Shown here piece after piece: positions 7,578-13,360 of a DNA stretch of 13,360 nt; position 1 is the first letter of the stretch; every line of letters starts with the position of its first letter. A model generated the notes under the pieces. It had not been told where the DNA came from, made no database searches, and saw only the letters and a list, made by a program, of their open reading frames with translations. The DNA comes from JBASRP01 sp044866075 (GTDB lineage: Bacteria; Actinomycetota; AC-67): NCBI GenBank assembly GCA_044866075.1, contig JBIOTQ010000127.1, positions 1 to 13,360 on the forward strand. The letters run 5' to 3'. The translations under genes were made by a program, and so were the position numbers.

Positions 7578-8482
7578 TTCTTCTCCTCACCCTCACCCGG
7601 CTTCTTGATCTTGATGTCCATGCCCGGCGCCGTCATGAAGTTCGCGAGCACGGTGTCGAAGTTCTTGGCGACCTTCTCCGCCGTCCATCCGTCGGCCGAC
7701 GACAGGCCGGCGAGGATCTTGTATTGCTGGAAGATCGTGTACGTGTAGCCGCGGCGCCCGAACACCTGACCGTTCACGTGCCCGGCCTTGTCGGAAGCCA
7801 GGAACGCGATCAGCGGCGCGTTGAGGTTCGGATCCATCTCCGGCGGGATCTTGTCCTCCATCCCCGGAAGCAGACCCGTCGTCATCCTGGTTACGGCAGA
7901 CGGCGCCATCGCGTTCACGGTGATGCCGTACTTGCCGAGCTCGATCGCCCACGTGAGCGTCATGCCCGCGATGCCCGCCTTCGCCGCCGAGTAGTTCGTC
8001 TGCCCGAAGTTGCCGCGCAGCCCGGCCGAGGACGTGATGTTGATGATCCGGCCGTAGCCCTTCTCTTTCATGATCGGCCCGGCGTGGCGCGCGCACAGGA
8101 ACGTCCCCTTCAGGTGCACCGCGATCACCGCGTCGAAGTCGTCCTCCTCCATCTTCAGGAGCGACTTGTCGCGCAGGATGCCTGCGTTGTTCACGAGGAT
8201 GTCGATCGTTCCGAAGTTCTTCACGGCGTCCTGGATGATCCCCTCGGCCTGGTCCCACTTCGAGACGTCGCCGTAGTTGGCGACGGCTTTTCCACCACCC
8301 GATTCGATCTCCTTGACCACCTGCGTGGCGGGGTCGGCGTCGCTCCCTCGGCCGTTCACGTCCACGCCGGCGTCGTTGATCACGACCGCGGCGCCCTCCT
8401 TCGCCAGTTCGAGCGCGATCCCGCGCCCGATGCCGCGTCCCGAACCGGTGACCGCGGCGACCTTGCCGTCCAGAAGACCCAT
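7574..8482 (-). CDS. MFE-2-like SDR, putative (3R)-hydroxyacyl-CoA dehydrogenase
   Basis: The protein has 302 residues. The ATG at 8482 is set by a strong GAGGAGGAG site seven bases upstream. Rossmann motif VTGSGRGIGRG is at 11-21, followed by VVINDAGVDVNGRGSDADPA, the loop typical of peroxisomal multifunctional enzyme type 2 (17-beta-HSD4) dehydrogenases. NNAG is at 98-101. The active site INITSSAGLRGNFGQTNYSA with AAK gives Ser151/152, Tyr164 and Lys168; the GNFGQTNYSAAK wording is characteristic of MFE-2. About 60 residues after the Rossmann core (GWTAEKVAKNFDTVLANF) replace the hydratase domain that eukaryotic MFE-2 carries, so this is a stand-alone dehydrogenase. The likely reaction is NAD-dependent oxidation of a 3-hydroxyacyl-CoA of fatty or steroid side-chain type. 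It is the first gene of the minus-strand run. Confidence 0.92.
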   Translation of the reverse strand: MGLLDGKVAAVTGSGRGIGRGIALELAKEGAAVVINDAGVDVNGRGSDADPATQVVKEIESGGGKAVANYGDVSKWDQAEGIIQDAVKNFGTIDILVNNAGILRDKSLLKMEEDDFDAVIAVHLKGTFLCARHAGPIMKEKGYGRIINITSSAGLRGNFGQTNYSAAKAGIAGMTLTWAIELGKYGITVNAMAPSAVTRMTTGLLPGMEDKIPPEMDPNLNAPLIAFLASDKAGHVNGQVFGRRGYTYTIFQQYKILAGLSSADGWTAEKVAKNFDTVLANFMTAPGMDIKIKKPGEGEEKK

Positions 8483-8522
8483 CGGGAACTCCTCCTCGAA
8501 AAGCGGTTGGAATCGTGGGGCG

Positions 8523-8552
8523 ACGCTAGCAACCGGCTCGCCTCGCGTGCAA
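8523..8552 (-). promoter_or_regulatory. Candidate promoter for the minus-strand run
   Basis: On the minus strand TTGCAC (8552-8547) and TAGCGT (8528-8523) are separated by 18 bases. They resemble a sigma-70 -35 box and an actinobacterial TAnnnT -10 box. They lie about 40 bases before the ATG of the MFE-2-like SDR. The 105-base gap at 8483-8587 is the only intergenic space from which both the minus and the plus run could be transcribed. No equally good plus-strand pair was found. This is a visual match only. Confidence 0.3.
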
Positions 8553-8587
8553 TCATCGGGTTTCGAGCGACGAGGAGAGTGGGGCTC

Positions 8588-9280
8588 ATGACCGTCGACG
8601 CCGAACGCGTGCACAAGGAGCTCACCGAGGTCATGAACTCGGTGTGGTTCGAGGGGGGCAGGCCGTTCCTGGAGGACTTCGCGAACGGACGGGTCCCGAA
8701 AGAGAAGCTGGCCCGCTTCGCGCCGTCGTACTGCTTCCAGGTCGACAACTTCAAACGCTGCGTGGCGGCCGTGTACGCGCAGGCCGAGCGGCGCGACGTG
8801 CGCGAGCTGATGCTCGAGAACCTGTGGGAGGAGCACGGCGAGGGCGACCCGCAACGCGACCATGCGGTCCTGGTCCAGCGCTTCGGGAAGGCACTCGGCG
8901 CCGACCTACCGACCCCCTACGACCTCGAGCCGATCCCCGAGAGCCGCCAGTGGATCGACCGCATCCTGGCGATCTGCCAGAGGGAGCACTTCGTCGTCGG
9001 TCTCGCCGCCCTGAGCTACGGCATCGAGGCGCGCACCCGCACGATGGCGTTCCTCGGCGCGCTGTACCGCGACAAGTACGGGCTGCCGGAGGAAGACCTC
9101 GAGTTCTTCTTCATGCACCTCGAGGCCGACGAGGAACATGCCGGCCGCGCGATCGAGCTCATCGGCAAGTACTGCACGACCGAGGAGCTCCTCGAGCGGT
9201 CGAAGTGGGCCGTCGGCGAGGTGCTCGACGCGACGCGCGTCGTCGCGGAGGGGATGGAGCGCGTCTGCTCCGAACCGTGA
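8588..9280 (+). CDS. Heme-oxygenase-like (TenA/PqqC/CADD-type) putative diiron oxidase
   Basis: The protein has 230 residues, with ATG at 8588 behind GAGGAG at 8572-8577. It is all alpha-helical and resembles the iron-containing redox enzyme group within the TenA/PqqC/CADD superfamily. The candidate metal ligands of heme-oxygenase-like diiron oxidases are all in place. E81 or E82 with H92 comes from NLWEEHGEGDPQRDH, E147 from ALSYGIEA, and H177, D181 and H184 from FFMHLEADEEHA, the HxxxDxxH pattern. Family members with such ligand sets use O2: CADD makes p-aminobenzoate, UndA converts a medium-chain fatty acid to an alkene, and SznF oxidises arginine nitrogen. PqqC, in contrast, is metal-free. 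A thiaminase-like TenA role is less likely because the metal pattern is complete. It is the first gene of a tight four-gene run, with the ligase-like gene starting four bases after its stop. Confidence 0.85.
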   Translation: MTVDAERVHKELTEVMNSVWFEGGRPFLEDFANGRVPKEKLARFAPSYCFQVDNFKRCVAAVYAQAERRDVRELMLENLWEEHGEGDPQRDHAVLVQRFGKALGADLPTPYDLEPIPESRQWIDRILAICQREHFVVGLAALSYGIEARTRTMAFLGALYRDKYGLPEEDLEFFFMHLEADEEHAGRAIELIGKYCTTEELLERSKWAVGEVLDATRVVAEGMERVCSEP

Positions 9281-9284
9281 CCCT

Positions 9285-10388
9285 GTGACCGATCGCTGGC
9301 GCTTCATCGACGGCGGACCGACGGAGGCGCCGCCCGCCTACGGACGGCTGCCCGCGATCGCCGCGTCCGTCGTGCAAGGCGGTCCCGAGGTCTTGATGAC
9401 GATGCTCTGGTCGCGTGGGCATCTGACGGTCGGCTGGTTCGACGACGTGGACTCCGCGATCGATCTCGAGGCGGCGCGCGCGGAAGGGATCGACGTGTTC
9501 CGCCGCCCGATCTGGGGCGGCGGGACGGCGTTCTACGACACCGAAGCCGTCGCCGTGTGGTCCTGGATCATGCGCGACGACCGGTTCCCGAACCTCGACG
9601 AGGCGCTGGCCGGTTTCCGGCCGGTCATGGAGAAGGCGCTCAGCGATCTCGGGCTCGGCGAGGCCCAGTTCGCCGGCTCCTCGGACATCCGCTGGCGCGA
9701 CCGCAAGCTCGGGACGTGCATCACCCAGGCCGTTCTGGGAACGAAGGTGGTGGGCGGTTTCCTCAATCTGAAGCGTCCCGACCTCGAGCTGTACCGGCGG
9801 GTCGCGCGCGTGCCGGAGGAGAAGTTCAAAGACAAGGCGATCAAGGACATCGTCGAGTACATCTGCACGCCGGACGACGTTCGCGGCGCACCGCTGTCGT
9901 ACGCCGAGCTGCGCGACGCGGTCGCGAATGCCTCCCGCGAGGTCGCCGGTCTCGAGCTCGAGCCGTCACGGTTCACCCCGGACGAGGAGAAGGTCACCGA
10001 CGACTTCGTCAACGCGGTCCGCGCAGACGAGTTCGTCCGCCGCATCTCGAGCGAGCGGTTCCGGGCCGAGACGCGGCCGGGTACTCCGGTCGGCTTCGCG
10101 AACGTGAAGGGCAAGAAGCTCGTCCGCGCCGGGGTCGTGCTGGACGAGGCCGGTGCGATCGTCCGCGCGATGGTGGCCGGAGACATGCACGTCTCGCCGC
10201 CGGACGCGATGGACCGTGTCGCGGGGGCTCTCGTCGGCGCAAACGCCGCCGACCGCGAGGATCTGCTGACCCGCGTGCGCGCCATCTTCGCGCAGCCCGA
10301 CGTCGAGCAGGCCGACGCGGCGGCCGGGATCACGCCCGAGGATGTCGTCGAGGCCGTGGTGCGCGCGGCGAAGGAGGCGACGGCGTGA
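9285..10388 (+). CDS. Lipoate-protein ligase-like protein with LplA and LplB-type modules
   Basis: The protein has 367 residues from a GTG at 9285, the only usable start after the upstream stop; no clear ribosome site is visible, so it probably relies on coupling. Residues about 20-225 match the biotin/lipoate ligase fold. VFRRPIWGGGTAFYDTEAVA (71-90) corresponds to the RRxSGGGAVYHD lipoate and AMP loop. SSDIRWRDRKLGT (132-144) carries the lysine candidate K141 that contacts the acyl-adenylate. VGFANVKGKKLVRAGVVLDE to AGDMHVSPPDAMDRVAGALVG (about 269-318) resembles the C-terminal/LplB accessory domain needed for adenylate formation. Lipoate ligases attach lipoate or octanoate to a lysine of an acceptor domain. 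Here the loop has Ile-Trp where the family has a small residue, so the acyl group may differ. No acceptor protein is encoded nearby. The next gene overlaps by four bases. Confidence 0.85.
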   Translation: MTDRWRFIDGGPTEAPPAYGRLPAIAASVVQGGPEVLMTMLWSRGHLTVGWFDDVDSAIDLEAARAEGIDVFRRPIWGGGTAFYDTEAVAVWSWIMRDDRFPNLDEALAGFRPVMEKALSDLGLGEAQFAGSSDIRWRDRKLGTCITQAVLGTKVVGGFLNLKRPDLELYRRVARVPEEKFKDKAIKDIVEYICTPDDVRGAPLSYAELRDAVANASREVAGLELEPSRFTPDEEKVTDDFVNAVRADEFVRRISSERFRAETRPGTPVGFANVKGKKLVRAGVVLDEAGAIVRAMVAGDMHVSPPDAMDRVAGALVGANAADREDLLTRVRAIFAQPDVEQADAAAGITPEDVVEAVVRAAKEATA

Positions 10389-11707
10389 GCGCGGACACCG
10401 TCGGCCTCCTGCAGCAGCTGATCCGTAACGGATGCCTGAACGACGGTACGCCGGAATCCGGACAGGAGGTCCGCAACGTCGACGTGTTGCAGTCATTCCT
10501 CGACGGAAGCGGACTCGACTTCCAGCGGTTCGAGGCGCTGCCGAACCGCCCGAGCCTCGTCGGCCGCGTGGAGGGAAGCGATCCCAATGCGCCGACGCTG
10601 TGCTTGATGGGGCACACCGACGTCGTGCCGGTGAACCCGGAGGGATGGAAGCGCGACCCGATCGGCGGCGAGCTCGTCGACGACATGATCTGGGGCCGCG
10701 GCGCGGTCGACATGCTGAACCTGACGTCGTCGATGGCCGTCGCCGTGCGCAACGTGATGCGCAGCGGGTTCCGGCCGCGCGGGACGCTCATCTATTTCGC
10801 GGTGCCCGACGAGGAAGCGGCCGGCGTGTACGGCGCGAAGTACATGACCGAGAACGAGACCGACGCGATCCGCTGCGACTACCTCGTCACCGAGATGGGC
10901 GGCTTCCGCTTCGCCGTCGACGCGCCGCAGGTGGTGCTGATGGCGGCCGAGAAGGGCACGTATTGGTGCAAGATCACCGTCCGCGGCACGCCGGGTCACG
11001 GGTCGATGCCGCACCGCACGGACAACGCGCTCGTGAAAGCTGCCGAGATCGTGCGGCGGCTGAGCGCGTACCGGCCGGAGCCTCTGCTCCACGATCCGTG
11101 GCACCGTTTCGTGGAGTCGATGCCGTTCCCCGACGACATGCGGAAGACGCTGCTCGAACCCCGCCGGGTCGAAGAGCTCGCCGACACGACCCCCGACGTC
11201 GGCCTCGCGCGGATGGTCCACGCGTGCACACACACGACGTTCGCCCCCACCGTCCTGAACGCCGGCGTGAAGGCGAACGTGATCCCGGACCACGCCGAGC
11301 TGCAGGTCGACATCCGTACCCTGCCCGGACAGAGCGGAGAGGACATCGACGCCATGCTCCACGAGGCGCTCGGCGAGTACTACGACGACGTCCACATCGA
11401 CCCGACCAGCGCGATGCCGGCGAGCTCGTCGCCGCTCGACACGCCGCTGTACGACACCCTCAGTACGATCACGCAGCGGCTGGCGCCGGGGACGACCACG
11501 GTGCCGTTCATGATCGTAGGCGCGACGGACGCCCGGTTCTTCCGCAAGATCGGCGCGACCTGCTACGGCTACGGCCTGTTCAGCGAGCGCATCCCGTTCA
11601 CCGAGTTCGCGACGATGTTCCACGGCGACAACGAGCGCATCGACGTCGAATCGCTCGACCTCTCGACCCAGCTCTGGGAAGCGCTGATCCCCGAGTTCCT
11701 GGGCTGA
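10385..11707 (+). CDS. M20-family zinc metallohydrolase (peptidase or amidohydrolase)
   Basis: The protein has 440 residues. The GTG at 10385 overlaps the previous stop (GTGA) and has an excellent AAGGAGG site seven bases upstream. All M20 dizinc ligands are present: H77 in LMGHTDVVP, D109 in GRGAVDML, general base E143 and ligand E144 in PDEEAAG, E170 in VTEMGG, and H413 in FHGDNE. GTPGHGSMPH (201-210) marks the lid/dimerisation domain (about 200-310) with the histidine that reaches into the partner site. The family includes carboxypeptidase G2, aminoacylases, DapE and ArgE; all cleave amide bonds, often N-acyl amino acids or dipeptides. The sequence lacks anything that singles out DapE or ArgE, and the neighbours are not lysine or arginine genes. 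A role in deacylating a product of the neighbouring ligase-like protein is possible but inferred. Confidence 0.93.
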   Translation: MSADTVGLLQQLIRNGCLNDGTPESGQEVRNVDVLQSFLDGSGLDFQRFEALPNRPSLVGRVEGSDPNAPTLCLMGHTDVVPVNPEGWKRDPIGGELVDDMIWGRGAVDMLNLTSSMAVAVRNVMRSGFRPRGTLIYFAVPDEEAAGVYGAKYMTENETDAIRCDYLVTEMGGFRFAVDAPQVVLMAAEKGTYWCKITVRGTPGHGSMPHRTDNALVKAAEIVRRLSAYRPEPLLHDPWHRFVESMPFPDDMRKTLLEPRRVEELADTTPDVGLARMVHACTHTTFAPTVLNAGVKANVIPDHAELQVDIRTLPGQSGEDIDAMLHEALGEYYDDVHIDPTSAMPASSSPLDTPLYDTLSTITQRLAPGTTTVPFMIVGATDARFFRKIGATCYGYGLFSERIPFTEFATMFHGDNERIDVESLDLSTQLWEALIPEFLG

Positions 11708-11714
11708 CCGCGTG

Positions 11715-12638
11715 ATGCGGTTCGGCGTGCAGATCCCGCAGGAGGGCGTCGACTTCTCCGCCGTCCTCGAGCACGCCCGCGCGGCGGAGAAGCTCGGGTA
11801 CGACTCCGTGTGGATCCCGGATCACCTGCGCGTCGTCGCCGTCGCCCCCGGCAGTCCGTGCTACGAGGCGTGGACGACTCTGACCGGTGTGCTGATGGGA
11901 ACCGAGCGCGTGCTCGGCGGGCCGATGGTCCTGTCCGAGGCGTTCCGCAATCCCGCCTGGCTCGCCAACGCCGCGGCCACGCTCGACCACATGTCGAACG
12001 GCCGGTTGATCCTCGGGATCGGCGCCGGCTGGTACGAAGGCGAGTACCGCGCGTACGGGTACCCGTGGGTCTCCGGGGCCGAGCGCGTGGAGCGGCTCGG
12101 CGAGGCGCTCGAGATCATCAAGCGCTTCTGGCGCGGCGAGGGCGATGGATTCAAGGGCAGGCACTACGAGGTCGCCGGGACCAGCGACTCGCCTCGCCCG
12201 TTGCAGCAGCCGCATCCGCCGATCTGGGTCGGCGGACAGGGTCCGAATCTGCTGCGCCTCGCCGCGAAGTACGCCGACGCGTGGAACGCGCCGGTTCTCT
12301 CACCCGAACAGGTCGCCGAACGCGTCGAGACCCTGCGCGCGCTGTGCGAAGCCGAGGAGCGGACCATGGTCGACGTGACGTACGAAGGTCCGGTCTGGAT
12401 TGACGAGGACGAAGAGCGCATCGAGAAGCGTTTGGAACGGAACCGTACCGCGGACAACCCGACGCAGCGCACCTACGCGCGCGTCGCGATCGCGGGAACG
12501 CCGGCGCAGGTGACGGCGCGCCTCAAGGAGTACGCGGACGCCGGTGTCTCGCACGTCGTTTGTCACTTCGGACGCACCACGGACCTGCGGGGGACCGAGC
12601 TCTTCGCGCGCGACGTGATCCCGGCGTTCCGGGCCTGA
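11715..12638 (+). CDS. LLM-class F420/FMN-dependent oxidoreductase
   Basis: The protein has 307 residues from ATG at 11715; a GTG directly before it (11712) would add one residue. No good ribosome site is visible, and the gene starts seven bases after the M20 stop, so coupling is likely. It is a luciferase-like TIM barrel of the actinobacterial F420 type. KLGYDSVWIPDHL (27-39) is an F420/FMN-proximal signature. RNPAWLANAAATLDHMSNGR (78-97), GIGAGWYEGEYRAYGYPW and ERVERLGEALEIIKRFWRG follow in the usual order, and QPHPPIWVGGQG closes the barrel. Members move hydride from F420H2 to, or from, diverse substrates, or act as flavin monooxygenases. The substrate here is unknown. It is the last gene of the four-gene run. 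Confidence 0.91.
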   Translation: MRFGVQIPQEGVDFSAVLEHARAAEKLGYDSVWIPDHLRVVAVAPGSPCYEAWTTLTGVLMGTERVLGGPMVLSEAFRNPAWLANAAATLDHMSNGRLILGIGAGWYEGEYRAYGYPWVSGAERVERLGEALEIIKRFWRGEGDGFKGRHYEVAGTSDSPRPLQQPHPPIWVGGQGPNLLRLAAKYADAWNAPVLSPEQVAERVETLRALCEAEERTMVDVTYEGPVWIDEDEERIEKRLERNRTADNPTQRTYARVAIAGTPAQVTARLKEYADAGVSHVVCHFGRTTDLRGTELFARDVIPAFRA

Positions 12639-12700
12639 TCCGGGGGCCCGAACCAGCCTTGTGCCTCCGCTCCCCTTTGTGACAGGATCAGCACGCTTAG

Positions 12701-12724
12701 TGAGGTCGCGACGAGGCGACCTCA
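12701..12724. promoter_or_regulatory. Perfect 9-bp inverted repeat upstream of the secreted-protein gene
   Basis: TGAGGTCGC (12701-12709) and GCGACCTCA (12716-12724) are perfect reverse complements separated by GACGAG. The repeat lies just downstream of TTGTGA (12677-12682), a possible -35 element, and seven bases upstream of the ribosome site GGAAGGGGG (12731-12739). It could be an operator for a dimeric regulator or a stem in the 5' untranslated region. No T-run follows, so an intrinsic terminator for the upstream operon is less likely, although it cannot be excluded. Confidence 0.55.
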
Positions 12725-12744
12725 CCGCGGGGAAGGGGGACCTG

Positions 12745-13071
12745 ATGAAGGGGATCGCCAGACTCGGGGTCATCGCGGGGGTGCTCGCCGTCCTTCTCAT
12801 GCTGGGAGGCGCCACGGCGTTCGCCCATCCGCACGAGGCCAGCCCGGCCCATCACGGTGAGGGTCAGCAGATCGCGAACGGTCAGAACCACGGACCGTTC
12901 ACGACGACGACCGAGGGCCATGGCCAAACGTGTGGCGGCGACCCGGCCGCCTACGGGCTTGAGTCCGCACACCACGGTCCGGACGCCGGCGATCCGGGAC
13001 GGGCCGACGGCTGCTACGAGACGGACTCGATGCCGCCGGGCTCCGACGACAACAACCCGGCCATCGACTGA
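12745..13071 (+). CDS. Small secreted histidine-rich protein
   Basis: The protein has 108 residues with ATG at 12745 behind GGAAGGGGG. An in-frame GTG at 12661 is possible but would bury the signal peptide and is rejected. Residues 1-27 form a clear Sec signal (Lys, Arg, long hydrophobic core, cleavage likely after TAFA). The mature part of about 81 residues starts HPHEASPAHHGEG and is polar and disordered-looking, with about nine histidines in HPH, HH, GHG and HHG clusters and two cysteines (in QTCGG and GCYET) that could pair. The tail is acidic (SDDNNPAID). Histidine clusters and acidic residues suggest metal binding, but no known family is recognised. It appears to be a single-gene unit, with an inverted repeat before it and a strong hairpin 15 bases after it. 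Confidence 0.8.
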   Translation: MKGIARLGVIAGVLAVLLMLGGATAFAHPHEASPAHHGEGQQIANGQNHGPFTTTTEGHGQTCGGDPAAYGLESAHHGPDAGDPGRADGCYETDSMPPGSDDNNPAID

Positions 13072-13085
13072 CGTCCTCGATCTTC

Positions 13086-13115
13086 ACAGCGGCCCTCCAT
13101 CGTGAGGGCCGCTGT
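13086..13115. terminator. Probable bidirectional terminator hairpin
   Basis: ACAGCGGCCCT (13086-13096) and AGGGCCGCTGT (13105-13115) form a perfect 11-bp GC-rich stem with an eight-base loop CCATCGTG. It lies 15 bases after the stop of the secreted histidine-rich protein and directly abuts the stop codon of the convergent minus-strand gene (13116-13118). This is the expected place for a shared terminator. The T-run after the stem is short on both sides, so efficiency is uncertain. Confidence 0.75.
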
Positions 13116-13360
13116 TCATAGGTCGACGCGAACGGTGCGCCCAAAGGAGGGTATGTCGCTTGCGCCGCCGGGCTCGTCGATCGGGAACGACGCGCCGAGG
13201 TCAACCGTGACCGTCTTCTGCTTGGCGCGGCACAGGGCCGGCACGTTCACGGTCACCACGCCGGTGCCGCGCAGCGTCAGGCCGTCGCAAGACACGCTCG
13301 TGAGCGTGAGGAACTCGACCGTTTCCCGCGCGACGTGGACGCCCCAGCCCCAGATCTCGA
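13116..13360 (-). CDS. C-terminal part of an unknown protein (5' end beyond window)
   Basis: The frame is open from the right edge (two bases of a split codon at 13359-13360) to TGA at 13116-13118, giving 80 residues without a start. The start of the visible part reads EIWGWGVHVARETVEFLTLT, followed by SVSCDGLTLRGTGVVTVNVP and ALCRAKQKTVTVDLGASFPI; it ends FGRTVRVDL. Alternating hydrophobic residues suggest a beta-sandwich, perhaps an immunoglobulin-like or other extracellular domain, and the two cysteines (SCDG and LCRA) could form a disulfide. GC usage at third positions and the absence of stops on this strand support real coding. The family is not recognised. It converges on the secreted histidine-rich gene with the shared hairpin between them. 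Confidence 0.68.
   Translation of the reverse strand, partial: EIWGWGVHVARETVEFLTLTSVSCDGLTLRGTGVVTVNVPALCRAKQKTVTVDLGASFPIDEPGGASDIPSFGRTVRVDL

Noticed and set aside
7724..8587. Plus-strand extension upstream of the HDO gene
   Set aside because: It runs antisense over the MFE-2-like SDR; the ATG at 8588 has a good ribosome site and begins the helical domain.
12630..12650. Hairpin CGGGCC-N9-GGCCCG at the end of the LLM oxidoreductase gene
   Set aside because: Only six base pairs, it overlaps the stop codon and no T-run follows, so it was not called a terminator.
12661..12744. In-frame GTG start at 12661 for the secreted protein
   Set aside because: It would put 28 Arg-rich residues before the signal peptide and include the inverted repeat; the ATG at 12745 has its own ribosome site.
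1..13360. Antiphage defence, CRISPR, toxin-antitoxin, transposon or prophage elements
   Set aside because: No repeat-spacer arrays, transposase or integrase motifs, attachment-site repeats or small toxin pairs were found; the composition looks uniform across the window.

Overview
The window is GC-rich with strong third-position GC bias and dense, mostly overlapping genes. An F420-type luciferase-like monooxygenase, FadE-like acyl-CoA dehydrogenase, MFE-2-like SDR and GTG starts suggest a free-living member of Actinomycetota, probably an uncultured soil lineage. No rRNA, tRNA, CRISPR, insertion sequence or phage gene was seen. No gene-free stretch exceeds 300 bases.

Layout. (1) Positions 2-858, plus strand: the C-terminal part of an acyl-CoA dehydrogenase, followed with a one-base overlap by a small cupin. 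(2) Positions 855-8482, minus strand, a nine-gene run read from right to left: MFE-2-like SDR, SRPBCC protein, second SDR, a 57-residue double zinc ribbon, a PaaI-like hotdog thioesterase, a secreted penicillin-acylase-family Ntn hydrolase, a protein with two ferredoxin-like (dimeric alpha/beta barrel) repeats, a nitroreductase and a four-helix membrane protein. Several junctions overlap (ATGA or TGATG). (3) Positions 8483-8587: a divergent intergenic region, the only obvious place for promoters of both large runs. (4) Positions 8588-12638, plus strand: a compact four-gene run of a heme-oxygenase-like (TenA/PqqC/CADD-like) putative diiron enzyme, a lipoate-protein-ligase-like protein carrying both LplA and LplB-type modules, an M20 metallohydrolase and an LLM flavin oxidoreductase. 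(5) Positions 12745-13071, plus strand: a small secreted histidine-rich protein behind a perfect 9-bp inverted repeat. (6) A perfect 11-bp hairpin at 13086-13115 sits between this gene and the 3' end of a convergent minus-strand gene that runs off the window.

How the genes may work together. The minus run looks like acyl-CoA or lipid-type catabolism: two dehydrogenases, a START-like lipid-binding fold and a thioesterase, with an exported amide hydrolase and redox enzymes further along. The plus run (4) is the most unusual part. A putative oxygen-using diiron enzyme, an acyl-adenylating lipoate-ligase fold, an amide or peptide hydrolase and an F420/FMN oxidoreductase are packed with gaps of 4-7 bases or overlaps. 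They probably act on one pathway or cofactor that I cannot name from sequence alone.
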